From an alpha proteobacterium U9-1i (lineage in GTDB: Bacteria; Pseudomonadota; Alphaproteobacteria; Caulobacterales; Aquidulcibacteraceae), in contig BBSY01000002.1 of NCBI GenBank assembly GCA_000974665.1, positions 62,001 through 126,000 on the forward strand: a DNA stretch of 64,000 bases. The letters run 5' to 3'. The position numbers and the translations under genes were made by a program. Numbering within the stretch: position 1 is the first letter of the stretch; each line of letters opens with the position of its first letter. The notes under the pieces were generated by a model. The model was not told where the DNA came from, did no database searches, and saw only the letters and a list, made by a program, of their open reading frames with translations. Below are positions 42,435 to 51,464 of this stretch, piece by piece.

Positions 42435-44402
42435 GTGATACGGCTGGCTACAAACTTGGCCGCGCGCGCTTTGTCAGCGTCGCGAAGCTATGGTTGGGCT
42501 GGCCTCGTCGTACTCACCGTTCTGCTTTCTGTTTCCGGCCTTCAAGCCCACGCCCAGTCGCCTGCGCCCATCGCAGCAAACGAGCCAACCGCTGAAGGTC
42601 AACAAACTGCCGTCAATGAAGTGGAACCAGTGCAGCATCGCGGCACTGGCGCGTTCACCGCGGAACAATCTACCGCACCCCCGCAAACGCCAGCGCCGAC
42701 GGCGCCCGAAGAAAAGCTGGACATCCGTTTTGACAACGTCGCCGTCGCCTTGGTTGTCCAAACGCTACTAAACGATTTCGCACATGCGAGCGTCGTGATT
42801 GACCCCCGGGTGCAGGGTCAGATTACCATCTCTTCGCAAGGACAGATCACGGCGCGAGAAGTGCCGGACTTTTTGCGTACAATACTGAGCGCGATGGGCT
42901 ACGAGCTCAACGAACAAGCCCCTCGATCCTATCTGCTGCGCCCCGCCGAAAGCGCCTCTGATGGCGCCGCAGCTGAAGTTTATGAGCCCGGCACCAACCT
43001 TCGTGGCGGCATGGTCATCTACCGACTTCGCCATGTCGCCGCGACCGAAATGGCGCGACTGCTCCAGCCGTTCGCAAGGACGGGAATTGTCGTCCAGCCC
43101 GAGCGAACCAGAGAACTTCTCTTTTTGTCAGGGCCAAGTGACCAGCTTCAAAGCCTGTTGCAGACGATTGAACTGCTCGACGTAGACTGGCTGCAGGGCA
43201 TGTCGTTTGGCATCGTGCCGCTTGAATATGCTGCCCCCGATCCATTGATCGCCGAACTTCGCACATTGTTCGGCGGCCCCGACGGCCCCATCGGCTCGAT
43301 GGTCGAGCTAGTCTCACTGCCAAGCCGCCGCGCGATTCTGGTTCTGGCGAAACGTCCAGAACGGTTGGATCAGGCACGCACCTGGATTTTGCAACTCGAT
43401 CGACCGCTCACAACCAATGGCCGGATCCGCTTTCTACAAATCGCAAATGCCGATGCTGAGAGGATCGCTCAAACCGTATCGAGCTTGTTTGGCGCGACAC
43501 AAAACGACACACGCATTGCGGCAGACGCCACGCGCAACGCGCTGATCATCCAATCCGATCCCGCGACATACAACGAGATCGAAGCCCTCGTGCGCGAGCT
43601 TGATCGCCCCATCGATCAAGTGATGATCGAGGTTACGATCGCTGAGGTCGCCCTTAATAACGACTTCCGCTTTGGCGTGCAGTGGAATTTCAATCTTCGC
43701 GATGGAACACGCGCCATCCTGTCTGAAGCAGGCAGCGGCGCGATCGTCGCTCGCTTTCCTGGCTTTGCGGCAACCTACAACGGAACTTACGTCCAGGCGG
43801 CGCTCAACGCCTTGGCGTCGCGCACCCAAGTGGATGTGATCTCCTCCCCGATCGTCGTGACATTGGACAATCAGGAAGCCGTGCTTCAGGTGGGAGACGA
43901 GGTGCCCATCGTCACGCAGTCGGCCACAAACGTCACAACGCCCGATGCGACGGTGGTCAACACTGTTCAGTATCGAGAGACCGGCATCCTTCTCCGCGTG
44001 ACACCACGCATTGGTTCAACCGGTGCGGTCACCTTGGAGGTCAAACAAGAAGCAAGCGAAGTGGCGCCAACCACAACGTCGGGAATCGATTCCCCAACAA
44101 TTCAACAGCGGCGCTTTGAGAGCACTGTTTCCGTAGGTGACGGTGAAACCGTCGCGCTCGGCGGGCTTATCCGCGCGAACCGCACCCGTGGTCGGTCCGG
44201 GGTTCCGTTGTTGGGGTCGATGCCGATCATCGGTGCGCCATTTCGAACGACAAGCCGCGCCGTCCGACGCACGGAACTCATCGTGTTTCTGACACCCCGG
44301 ATCCTGCGCTCTCCACGAGACGCCGAGACCGCAACCTCAGACCTATTGCAAAGATTGGAGCGTGTCCGTGACTCGCGTTTCATTGAACGCGAACGCGACT
44401 AG
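42435..44402 (+). CDS. gspD: T2SS secretin GspD
   Basis: About 655 residues. GTG at 42435 follows GGTGGAG; the TTG at 42381 is less likely. A long signal peptide ends QAHAQ. Then come N domains (starting LDIRFDNVAVALVVQTLLND) and the secretin domain. The latter shows VEVTIAEVALNNDFRFGVQW, QVDVISSPIVVTLDNQEA, VGDEVPIVTQ and GDGETVALGGLIR. It forms the outer-membrane channel. No GspS pilotin gene is visible nearby. It heads the plus-strand gsp operon and overlaps gspK by 41 bases. Confidence 0.95.
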   Translation: MIRLATNLAARALSASRSYGWAGLVVLTVLLSVSGLQAHAQSPAPIAANEPTAEGQQTAVNEVEPVQHRGTGAFTAEQSTAPPQTPAPTAPEEKLDIRFDNVAVALVVQTLLNDFAHASVVIDPRVQGQITISSQGQITAREVPDFLRTILSAMGYELNEQAPRSYLLRPAESASDGAAAEVYEPGTNLRGGMVIYRLRHVAATEMARLLQPFARTGIVVQPERTRELLFLSGPSDQLQSLLQTIELLDVDWLQGMSFGIVPLEYAAPDPLIAELRTLFGGPDGPIGSMVELVSLPSRRAILVLAKRPERLDQARTWILQLDRPLTTNGRIRFLQIANADAERIAQTVSSLFGATQNDTRIAADATRNALIIQSDPATYNEIEALVRELDRPIDQVMIEVTIAEVALNNDFRFGVQWNFNLRDGTRAILSEAGSGAIVARFPGFAATYNGTYVQAALNALASRTQVDVISSPIVVTLDNQEAVLQVGDEVPIVTQSATNVTTPDATVVNTVQYRETGILLRVTPRIGSTGAVTLEVKQEASEVAPTTTSGIDSPTIQQRRFESTVSVGDGETVALGGLIRANRTRGRSGVPLLGSMPIIGAPFRTTSRAVRRTELIVFLTPRILRSPRDAETATSDLLQRLERVRDSRFIERERD

Positions 44403-45216
44403 GCCGGCTTCGGCGCTAGTCATGACGACGCTTGCAGCAACACTGCTTGCAAGCGCCGCGGGCGTAATGCTCATTGATGCGCGGACGGCTCGCGGGGCTT
44501 CCAGCGAGATGATCAGGCTTGCCCAAGCCGATTTCGCCGTCGAAGAGCTCATCTCACAAGTCGTCGTGCGCCTTGACGCCGGTGAACCCTTGCAAGCTGG
44601 CGGACTGGTTTTTGAAGACGCTCGCGGCGGACGCGTCTTCCGCCAAGACGCCGCTGGCCTTGTCGACGTTAATCGGGCTCCTCCCGAAACGCTGGCGCGC
44701 CTCTTCCTGGCGATAGGAGTTGAATCAGCGGAAGCCGTTGCGCTTGCGGACCGGGTCGCTGACTGGCGAGACGAAGACACGCTAGCGCGTATCAACGGCG
44801 CGGAGGCTGAAGAATACGCCGAGGCCGGCGTACTTCTTCCGGCCAATCGTGCGTTCAGCACGGAGGGCGAGTTGGCGCTCGTGCTTGGCATGGGCGCGGA
44901 AACACTCCATTGCGTGCTCCCCTATCTCACAATCTATTCGGGTCAAGCCGACATTGACGTCGCCGCTGCGCCCCCAGCGCTTGCACAACTTCTATCGATC
45001 GAGACGACGACACGTACGGATGCGACCGCGCCCATTGGGCGGGTCATTCGTCTTACCGCCGAGGCGCCATTGTCGGGCGAAGCGGTGATGCGTCGCACCA
45101 TCTGGCTCCGGTTGACGGGTGACGCGGGGGCGCCCGTGCTTGTTCACCGCGGCGAACAATCGATTGGCGCACGCAACGCCGCGCCGCTCGAGCAATGCGT
45201 GGCGGCGCCTTCATGA
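44362..45216 (+). CDS. gspK: T2SS minor pseudopilin GspK
   Basis: 284 residues. The hydrophobic N-helix follows a short leader (ALVMTTLAATLLASAAGVML). The SAM-like domain contains GLVDVNRAPPETLARL and ADRVADWRDEDT, both typical of GspK. It is thought to cap the pseudopilus tip. The prepilin cleavage region is weak, and the usual Glu at +5 is not evident, as in many GspK. The GTG start at 44362 (or 44368) lies inside gspD, and the stop overlaps the gspE ATG. Confidence 0.85.
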   Translation: MSVTRVSLNANATRPASALVMTTLAATLLASAAGVMLIDARTARGASSEMIRLAQADFAVEELISQVVVRLDAGEPLQAGGLVFEDARGGRVFRQDAAGLVDVNRAPPETLARLFLAIGVESAEAVALADRVADWRDEDTLARINGAEAEEYAEAGVLLPANRAFSTEGELALVLGMGAETLHCVLPYLTIYSGQADIDVAAAPPALAQLLSIETTTRTDATAPIGRVIRLTAEAPLSGEAVMRRTIWLRLTGDAGAPVLVHRGEQSIGARNAAPLEQCVAAPS

Positions 45217-46898
45217 CCAGCGTCGCAAACACTTCGCCTTCAATCGAGCAAGCCCTGCTGGCATCGGGCCTCCTTGATGAAGTTTCGGTTCGCCGCGCTT
45301 CACAAGTCGCAACGACGAGCGGTCAAAGCATTGTCGCCGTCGTGCATCAACTTGCTTTGGCTGATGATCAAAAAGTGGTTGAAATCCTCGGCGACCAAAC
45401 GGGCCTTGCCTCCGTGCGAGATGAAGATCTTCCTTCAACGCCGATAGCGATCGAAGGTATGAACTCGGCGTTCTTGCGTCGCCGCAGACTATTGCCGCTT
45501 GGATGGCAAGGCGACCACCTCCTCGTTGGGATCATCGATCCCAACTGTACAGATGATCTTGCCGCGCTCTCTTTCGCAGCAGGATGCGCGGCTGAACCTC
45601 GCCTCATGAGCGTGTCCGCGCAGAAACGGGCGTTCGACACGCTGTACGGCGCGTCTGCGGACGCCGACAAGCCTGCACAAGAATCGGAAGCAGCTTCCTT
45701 GTGGGTCGATGACGCCCAACGCATGCGCGACCAATCGGGCGCGGGGCCTGCGGTTCGGATCGTGGACGCCATCCTGGAACACGCCCTCGACGCCAGCGCC
45801 TCTGACATTCACATCGAACCATTGTCAGATCGCACGCGGGTCAGATTGCGTATCGATGGGGCTTTACAAACCGTCAGAGAAGAGCCCGCGCATTTGGCAG
45901 CACCCATCGCCGCGCGCATCAAGGTGCTGGCAAACATGGACATCGCAAATCGGCGAATTGCTCAAGACGGGCGTACGTCACTTGCCGCGCGCGGCAGGCC
46001 CGTCGACGTTCGCATCTCCTCAGTGCCCTCGGCCTACGGTGAGACGATCGCGCTTAGACTTTTGAGGCGTGAGAAGCACCTCCTCGATCTCCCGACTCTG
46101 GGATTTTCGGGCTCGTTGCTGTCCATCATGGGCGAGGTTCTGGAGCGCCGACGGGGACTTTTTCTCGTCACCGGACCGACAGGTTCGGGCAAGACCACCA
46201 CACTCTACGCCATGATCGAGCAGCTTCGTGGCGCCGCGCTAAAAATCTTATCGATCGAAGACCCCATTGAATATTATTTTCCGGACGTGACTCAGGTGCA
46301 GGTCAATGAAGACGCTGGCATCACTTTCCCCCAAGCCCTTCGCTCGTTCCTGCGCCAAGATCCAGACGTCATCCTGGTTGGCGAAATTCGCGATTCCGAG
46401 ACAGCAAGAATTGCGGTTCAAGCGGCGCTCACAGGACATCTGGTGCTGGCGACGTTGCACACCACCGATGCGCCAAGCGCGATCACACGGCTCGTGGATC
46501 TCGGCGTCGATCGTTACCTCGTCGCCGCGACGCTGATTGGGGTTACATCGCAGCGCCTGATACGACAGCTGTGCCCGCATTGCCGAGCCTTGCGTCCGCC
46601 GAATGCTCACGAAAACGACCGACTCCATGCCCTGCTCAACAGGAACGGTCCCTTCGAAATTGGAGAAGCCAAGGGATGCGGCCACTGCAACGGCAGAGGC
46701 GCATTAGGACGCCTTGCTGCCGCTGAAGGGTTTGTCGTCGATGACGTCGCGCGAGAGGCCATGAGCGATACATCGTCAAGGCCACTGCTCGAAGCGATCA
46801 CCGCGCGCGGCTTTGAGCCGATCACCGTCGCAATCGCCAACGAGGCGGCCGTCGGCCGCGTACCCCTTGTGGAAATCGACGCGGCGGGCTTCGCATGA
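45213..46898 (+). CDS. gspE: T2SS ATPase GspE
   Basis: 561 residues. Cytoplasmic AAA-type secretion ATPase. The N1/MshEN-like domain is followed by Walker A (GPTGSGKTTTLYAMI), the Asp box, Walker B (DPDVILVGEIRDSETA) and the His box (LATLHTTDA). The zinc-binding tetra-Cys motif is LCPHC plus GCGHC. The ATG at 45213 overlaps the gspK stop (ATGA). It drives pseudopilus assembly with GspF and GspL. Confidence 0.95.
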   Translation: MTSVANTSPSIEQALLASGLLDEVSVRRASQVATTSGQSIVAVVHQLALADDQKVVEILGDQTGLASVRDEDLPSTPIAIEGMNSAFLRRRRLLPLGWQGDHLLVGIIDPNCTDDLAALSFAAGCAAEPRLMSVSAQKRAFDTLYGASADADKPAQESEAASLWVDDAQRMRDQSGAGPAVRIVDAILEHALDASASDIHIEPLSDRTRVRLRIDGALQTVREEPAHLAAPIAARIKVLANMDIANRRIAQDGRTSLAARGRPVDVRISSVPSAYGETIALRLLRREKHLLDLPTLGFSGSLLSIMGEVLERRRGLFLVTGPTGSGKTTTLYAMIEQLRGAALKILSIEDPIEYYFPDVTQVQVNEDAGITFPQALRSFLRQDPDVILVGEIRDSETARIAVQAALTGHLVLATLHTTDAPSAITRLVDLGVDRYLVAATLIGVTSQRLIRQLCPHCRALRPPNAHENDRLHALLNRNGPFEIGEAKGCGHCNGRGALGRLAAAEGFVVDDVAREAMSDTSSRPLLEAITARGFEPITVAIANEAAVGRVPLVEIDAAGFA

Positions 46899-48088
46899 CC
46901 TGCCTATACCAATATCAGGCGCGCGGCCCGTCCGGGAAAATTGAGCGAGGCTCGATTGAAGCGGAGACCCGCGAACAGGCGGTTGCTCGTCTGGCTGCGC
47001 GGCAACTGACGCCCTACGCGCTCGCCTTGGCAGAGACCGCGGCGCGCGCCGACAAGTTAAGCGATGAGGCGGCCCGTGATCTCGCGCGCTCGCTGAGTCA
47101 GTTGCTCAACGTCGGCCTGTCGCTCTCGCAGGCGCTCAAGTTCGCGAGTGAGTCGCTTTCCAGTCAGGCAGCGTCCGTAGCTCTGCGCATGAAAGAAGCA
47201 GCTGAGCGCGGCGAGGCCCCTTCAGCGGCCCTGCGCCAAATCAGCGGGCCCCAAGCAAAGTTGTTGGCAGGTGTGGTCACCGCCGGGGAAACAAGCGGAC
47301 GCTTGGGCGAAGCGCTTGAGGTAGCAGCGCGCTCCTTTGAACGAAGCGCCACGCTGCGTGGCCGACTCGGCTCGGCGCTCATCTATCCCGCGTTTGTCAT
47401 CGCGGCCACCTGCGCCACTTTGGCTTGCTTCATCATCGTGGTCGTGCCCGCTATGGCAAGCTCGTTCGCGGGCGCAGAGGAGCGGCTTCCAGAATCGACA
47501 CGAAACTTGCTGGCGCTAAGCGCATGGCTGTCGCAACACGGCGTGGCGATGCTCGCCGCGCTCATCGCGTCAGGCGTGGTGGTTGCAACAAGCGCGCAGG
47601 CCCAAGCAATATTGACCCGCCTCGCTGATGGCGTGCTTCAATCCCCGATCGGCCTTGGCGTGACCCAACATCTCGATTACGCGGCGTTTGCATCGCTGTC
47701 GGCGCTCTCCTTGAAAGCCGGTGTCCCAGGCGCAAATGCGTTCGCAGCCGCCGCACATGGAACCCGTAGCGCCTCGCTTCGACGCGACTTCGAGAAGGCG
47801 GTGACTGAGATTCGCCTCGGCGCGTCGCCTGCTTCGGCGTTTCAGCACTGTGGCCGCCCGCCCAAAACCTTCATCGAATTGATGCGCGTTGGCGAGGAGA
47901 CGGGAAAACTCGGTGAAACGCTCGAGCAGGTCGCAACCCTGCTTTCCGCCGAAGGCGAGCAACGCCTCGAACGACTTGGTGCGATCGCAGGCCCCGTCAT
48001 CACGATCTTGCTCGGGGGCATGGTTGCAAGCGTGGTCATGTCGCTTTTCCTCGGGCTTTTGTCGATGTCGGAGCTTGCAACGCTGTGA
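46895..48088 (+). CDS. gspF: T2SS platform protein GspF
   Basis: 397 residues. Two T2SSF domains, each with a cytoplasmic helical bundle (LARSLSQLLNVGLSLSQALK; later FASLSALSLKAGVPGANAF), and three membrane segments near residues 165-190, 215-235 and 365-390. It is the inner-membrane platform that contacts GspE. Both ends overlap neighbouring genes (ATGA and GTGA), so the operon is translationally coupled. Confidence 0.94.
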   Translation: MTCLYQYQARGPSGKIERGSIEAETREQAVARLAARQLTPYALALAETAARADKLSDEAARDLARSLSQLLNVGLSLSQALKFASESLSSQAASVALRMKEAAERGEAPSAALRQISGPQAKLLAGVVTAGETSGRLGEALEVAARSFERSATLRGRLGSALIYPAFVIAATCATLACFIIVVVPAMASSFAGAEERLPESTRNLLALSAWLSQHGVAMLAALIASGVVVATSAQAQAILTRLADGVLQSPIGLGVTQHLDYAAFASLSALSLKAGVPGANAFAAAAHGTRSASLRRDFEKAVTEIRLGASPASAFQHCGRPPKTFIELMRVGEETGKLGETLEQVATLLSAEGEQRLERLGAIAGPVITILLGGMVASVVMSLFLGLLSMSELATL

Positions 48089-49347
48089 CCCGCGACGCCT
48101 ACACTCTGACTGAAACCCTTGTTGTGCTCGCAATCTTTGGATTGATCGCCGCCCTTGTCGCGGCAGGCGCGCCCAGTATGGCAAGCCGCGCGCAATCGCA
48201 AAGCGCAGCTGCGCGCTTGGCCGCCGACCTCACGCTCGCTCCAATCGAAGCGCGACGGCTGGGCGCATTCGGCGCGCTTGTGAGCACGAATGGGGGCAAG
48301 CGGTATCAGGTTCGATTGAATGAGGCGTTACTCATAGATCGAGATCTGCCGTATGGCGTGCGAATTGACCTTGCTCCAGAGCCCATTTCCATCGACGCCG
48401 CGGGCCGCTGGCAGGGCGAAACGATCGAATTGGAGAGCCCCGATGGCCGCATCCTGTTCATCATCGACGATGTTACGGGCGTCGCCACGCGCCAGAGCAA
48501 TGGCATTGATGGAAACACTCATCGCAGCAGCGATCTTAGCGGCGACATTGATCGCCTTTTGGTCGGTTCTCAAAGACGTGCACGAAGACCTGGCAAGAGC
48601 AAGAAATCAGGCCTTCGCCGCCGCACTCGCCAACGAAATCTTGCACACAGGAACAACAGCGTGGCCGAACACCCCTCTTTCGGGCCAGCGCGGCGACTTG
48701 GAATGGCGCCTCTCGTGCGTCCCAAGTGCTACGCCAAGTCCTCGCCTGGCGCTCGTAAGATGCGCGGTCCGCGTTTCTTCGCCGCAAATGCGTCCAATGG
48801 AATTCACCACAACGAGCGTCGTCGCGCGCGCGCGATTGCTCCGGCAATGAGCTTGCTCGAATTGTTGGTCGCGCTTGCAGTTCTCGGACTTGTTTCGGCG
48901 CTGGTTTTCTCCAATGTCGGCGGCAACATCGAGCAAGCGCGCAGCCGCTCCGAAGACGCTCAGTTTTGGCGCGCAATCGATCCTGCGCAGATCCTGCTTG
49001 CTGAACTTGCCTCAGGCTCCATTGAACCGCGTACGAGAAGTATCAGTGCAACAGAGGCCGCGTTCGACGCAATCGTCCCTCGCCTTTCGGTGACGCCGCT
49101 TCGCGTTCGGCTTGGCATCGCACAGCATGGCCAAAGCGCCACCCTGCGCTTTTATGCCGGCGATCGGAATAGTCTGGTGTTACACGCACGCGGCGCGCTT
49201 CGCTTCGCTCAGACGGACCACATGCTCCTCGTACTTGAGCACCGTCGCCGCGCTGGAGAAACTTGGACGCCGATCGCCGTCGGCCGCTTTCTCACCAACG
49301 CTCCGTTTCAATGCAGCTTCGACCCAATCCCTCGCACATGTCGCTGA
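48085..49347 (+). CDS. gspH: GspH frame running without stop into GspJ
   Basis: From GTG 48085, residues 1 to about 140 are a GspH pseudopilin: leader MTRDA, then YTLTETLVVLAIFGLIAALV and a beta-rich domain ending ILFIIDDVTGVATR. No stop follows. The frame continues about 85 codons of basic, low-quality sequence that overlaps gspI, then enters the complete GspJ sequence. A single 420-residue H-J polyprotein is thus possible. Alternatively a stop has been lost, or the assembly has an error. A normal GspH is about 140-170 residues. Confidence 0.6.
   Translation: MTRDAYTLTETLVVLAIFGLIAALVAAGAPSMASRAQSQSAAARLAADLTLAPIEARRLGAFGALVSTNGGKRYQVRLNEALLIDRDLPYGVRIDLAPEPISIDAAGRWQGETIELESPDGRILFIIDDVTGVATRQSNGIDGNTHRSSDLSGDIDRLLVGSQRRARRPGKSKKSGLRRRTRQRNLAHRNNSVAEHPSFGPARRLGMAPLVRPKCYAKSSPGARKMRGPRFFAANASNGIHHNERRRARAIAPAMSLLELLVALAVLGLVSALVFSNVGGNIEQARSRSEDAQFWRAIDPAQILLAELASGSIEPRTRSISATEAAFDAIVPRLSVTPLRVRLGIAQHGQSATLRFYAGDRNSLVLHARGALRFAQTDHMLLVLEHRRRAGETWTPIAVGRFLTNAPFQCSFDPIPRTCR
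48470..48850 (+). CDS. gspI: T2SS minor pseudopilin GspI
   Basis: About 126 residues in the frame +1 to gspH. An Arg-rich leader (MLRASPRARA) precedes the cleavage site and MALMETLIAAAILAATLIAF, with the +5 Glu. The following helix and small domain (ARARNQAFAAALANEIL, GDLEWRLSC) fit GspI. The gene lies wholly within the continuous gspH-gspJ frame. Its stop overlaps the ATG of the GspJ hydrophobic helix as ATGA. The start at 48470 is inferred from the need for a leader. Confidence 0.75.
   Translation: MLRASPRARAMALMETLIAAAILAATLIAFWSVLKDVHEDLARARNQAFAAALANEILHTGTTAWPNTPLSGQRGDLEWRLSCVPSATPSPRLALVRCAVRVSSPQMRPMEFTTTSVVARARLLRQ
48760..49347 (+). CDS. gspJ: T2SS minor pseudopilin GspJ
   Basis: About 195 residues if begun at the ATG at 48760. 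A 29-residue basic leader ends RRRARAIAPA and is cut before MSLLELLVALAVLGLVSALV. The pilin domain follows (RSRSEDAQFWRAIDPAQ, MLLVLEHRR). No closer start codon leaves a leader, so GspJ may be made from 48760 or as the C-terminal part of the H-J frame. The stop overlaps gspL by 10 bases. Confidence 0.7.
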   Translation: MRGPRFFAANASNGIHHNERRRARAIAPAMSLLELLVALAVLGLVSALVFSNVGGNIEQARSRSEDAQFWRAIDPAQILLAELASGSIEPRTRSISATEAAFDAIVPRLSVTPLRVRLGIAQHGQSATLRFYAGDRNSLVLHARGALRFAQTDHMLLVLEHRRRAGETWTPIAVGRFLTNAPFQCSFDPIPRTCR

Positions 49348-50273
49348 TCCACTCATTGTCTTCTCGAGCGCTCGATGCGCTCGACATCGCCTTCGAAGCG
49401 ATCGGCGCTCTTTGGCGACTTAGCACGCGCGGCGTCTTTACGCCCGACATGAAAGCCTATCGGCGCAGGCAATTCTATCCGCTTCTTTCCAAAGACATTC
49501 TCGTTCAAGAGATTGCACTTAACGCAGCAAACGCGGGGGAAGCCAAGAACGCGCTGCAGCTTGATCCCGAACGCTTTCTGCCGATGGACCCCGGCTCCGC
49601 GTCGTTCGCGGTCGCAGGGCCAATTGATTCACCGTTGATACGACGCACGCAACCCGAACGCACCTTCGTCCTTGGCATCGTACGCAATGAAACCCTTACC
49701 CGAATTCGCGCAGAACTGCCCACACTACGGCGCGGCGCGACCGAGGGCTTTGTATTCGCACCAGCCGGACGATCCGACGCCCCTTTGGTGTTCGAAGACC
49801 GGCCGGGAAAACGACGTCGGCGCGTCCGCCGCCTCGCTCTAACGCTTGCGCTGGTGGTCTTTGGGATCTGCGCGCACGATTTGTTTTCAAGCGCCGAGGC
49901 GCGGTTTGATCGACTTGTGGCGCAAGCCGGCGAAGAACGCGTGGTTATCGAACGCCGCATTCGCCAGGCGGAATTGCACCTAGAACAAGCAACGGCATCG
50001 CAGAATCGAACGCGACCTGGGCGAACGCTCTCGTCAATCCAACAAGACCTCGACAAAATTGCGCTTCACCAACACCCGCGCTCCGAACTGACGCGCGTCC
50101 ACTTTGACGGCGCAGCCCTCGAGGTGTCCGGCATGTCCTATGAGCTAGACGCCACTGAGCTTTCACTACGACGGGCCTTTGAAGGTCAATCGATTTCATT
50201 CGTCGCCGATCGCGCCGGCGCGCCATCATCATACTCCGCCCGCCTGCAGACCCGAACGGAGGCGCGCGAATGA
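49338..50273 (+). CDS. gspL: T2SS assembly protein GspL-like
   Basis: 311 residues. A cytoplasmic N-terminal domain (reduced relative to classical GspL) is followed by one membrane helix near residue 190 (RRLALTLALVVFGICAHDLF) and a periplasmic coiled/ferredoxin-like part. Position between gspJ and gspM and the single-pass layout support GspL, which links GspE to the membrane. Sequence identity to the family is not obvious by eye, so the call rests partly on order. Confidence 0.7.
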   Translation: MSLIHSLSSRALDALDIAFEAIGALWRLSTRGVFTPDMKAYRRRQFYPLLSKDILVQEIALNAANAGEAKNALQLDPERFLPMDPGSASFAVAGPIDSPLIRRTQPERTFVLGIVRNETLTRIRAELPTLRRGATEGFVFAPAGRSDAPLVFEDRPGKRRRRVRRLALTLALVVFGICAHDLFSSAEARFDRLVAQAGEERVVIERRIRQAELHLEQATASQNRTRPGRTLSSIQQDLDKIALHQHPRSELTRVHFDGAALEVSGMSYELDATELSLRRAFEGQSISFVADRAGAPSSYSARLQTRTEARE

Positions 50274-50812
50274 ACCCCTTCCAACATTCAATAAAATGGC
50301 TCCTTCGGCTGATGCTCGCGTGGAGCGCCTTCGAGATCGCCGCCGCTGCCTACGACTGGACAAGCGCACGCGCGCTTCAAGCCGTGGAATTAAGTGGGCA
50401 CAAGCAAGCAATGACGCGCCTGGAAAGGCAAGCTGTTGAGCGCGAACGGGCTCTTGAGGCACAACAAGCAGCGCTCGCGCAGACACCTTCGAGCGCATTC
50501 GCCGTGTCACCCGCAGCGGGCGAAACGGCTCTCCAGGCAGCGGAGCGGGAATTGCGCGACACCCTCATCGGCTTTGGCGCCCAGGCGCCGATCGTTGAAG
50601 CCGCGTCAAGCGGTGCAGATAGTTGGTTTCAGTTCACAATCCGCTGGGACGAAAATGGCAATGCCGTCGCCCCGATAACCGCGCAACTTGTCCAACGCTA
50701 TCCTCAACTGCTCGTGTTCGATCTCGAAATGGCCAAGACAACACTCGTGGCCACGAGGCTGTCGATCTCGGCGCGCGTTGTGCAAACGACGCGCCAGGAC
50801 GCCAGCCCATGA
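50270..50812 (+). CDS. gspM: T2SS protein GspM-like
   Basis: 180 residues. One N-terminal membrane helix (WLLRLMLAWSAFEIAAAAY), a coiled-coil stretch rich in Ala/Glu/Gln (KQAMTRLERQAVERERALE), then a small alpha-beta domain. This is the GspM/PilO layout. It overlaps gspL (ATGA) and the next gene (ATGA). GspM pairs with GspL in the inner membrane. The call is based on order and topology. Confidence 0.7.
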   Translation: MNPFQHSIKWLLRLMLAWSAFEIAAAAYDWTSARALQAVELSGHKQAMTRLERQAVERERALEAQQAALAQTPSSAFAVSPAAGETALQAAERELRDTLIGFGAQAPIVEAASSGADSWFQFTIRWDENGNAVAPITAQLVQRYPQLLVFDLEMAKTTLVATRLSISARVVQTTRQDASP

Positions 50813-51237
50813 AACTCCCGCTCCTTCTGTTGGCGCTTGCGGCTCTACTAAGCTGGGCTGCCTTCAGCCTCGAAAAAGTTGAAACACCAGCGATCGCTAC
50901 CGCCCAACGGCGTGAACCCGCAGCGATACCCAGTACTCAAACCGCGTCGGAGACGCCCGCGCAAGTCTCGCCTCCTGCGATGAGCGGCCCCCCATTGTTT
51001 CGTCCCGCCGAGGCTCCAGCAACTTCTGACGAAAACGAGACAGGTCAGAGGTTTTCACTGGTCGGACTTGCGGGCGCGAGTGGAGATCGGGTGGCCTTTC
51101 TAAAGGACGAAGCGACCACGGAGGTCGCGCGCGTTCGCGTCGGGCAGATCATCGGAGAATGGACTGTCGAAGAAATCGACCGGAACTGCGCGAGCCTTTT
51201 GCGCAGGCGCGAGCGACAGAATGTTTGTCTTTCCTAG
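50809..51237 (+). CDS. GspC/GspP-like T2SS protein
   Basis: 142 residues. One N-terminal membrane helix (MKLPLLLLALAALLSWAAF), a Pro/Ala/Thr-rich linker, then a small periplasmic domain (FSLVGLAGASGDRVAFLKD, RVRVGQIIGEWTVEEID). The latter resembles the homology region of GspC, which contacts the secretin. It lacks a PDZ domain, so it is a short GspC or GspN/P-like form. It is the last gene of the gsp chain and overlaps gspM. Confidence 0.65.
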   Translation: MKLPLLLLALAALLSWAAFSLEKVETPAIATAQRREPAAIPSTQTASETPAQVSPPAMSGPPLFRPAEAPATSDENETGQRFSLVGLAGASGDRVAFLKDEATTEVARVRVGQIIGEWTVEEIDRNCASLLRRRERQNVCLS

Positions 51238-51250
51238 GGGGACCGAAACC

Positions 51251-51463
51251 ATGAGCAAGAGCGAGAGCGAATCCGATGCCGCGATAATCGACACCATCTA
51301 CAACACGCTTTCGCTTGCCCAAGCGCTAACACGGCGTCTGTCGCTTCGCGCAACGAGCCAAAGCACAAAGCTGAAGAAAGCGCTGTTGGCGGCGCAGCTA
51401 TCGGCGAAGCGAATGAGCAGCAGGCGTCGAGTGGAGCAGCATACGGCCACGCCTGGACGCTAG
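51251..51463 (+). CDS. Small Ser/Arg-rich hypothetical protein
   Basis: 70 residues from an ATG with AGGGGG about 10 bases upstream, 13 bases after the gspC-like stop. One helix-prone segment (IIDTIYNTLSLAQALTRRL) is followed by a basic tail. No family recognised. It could be the last gene of the gsp operon. It could also be noncoding; its length makes chance possible. Confidence 0.4.
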   Translation: MSKSESESDAAIIDTIYNTLSLAQALTRRLSLRATSQSTKLKKALLAAQLSAKRMSSRRRVEQHTATPGR

Positions 51464-51464
51464 C

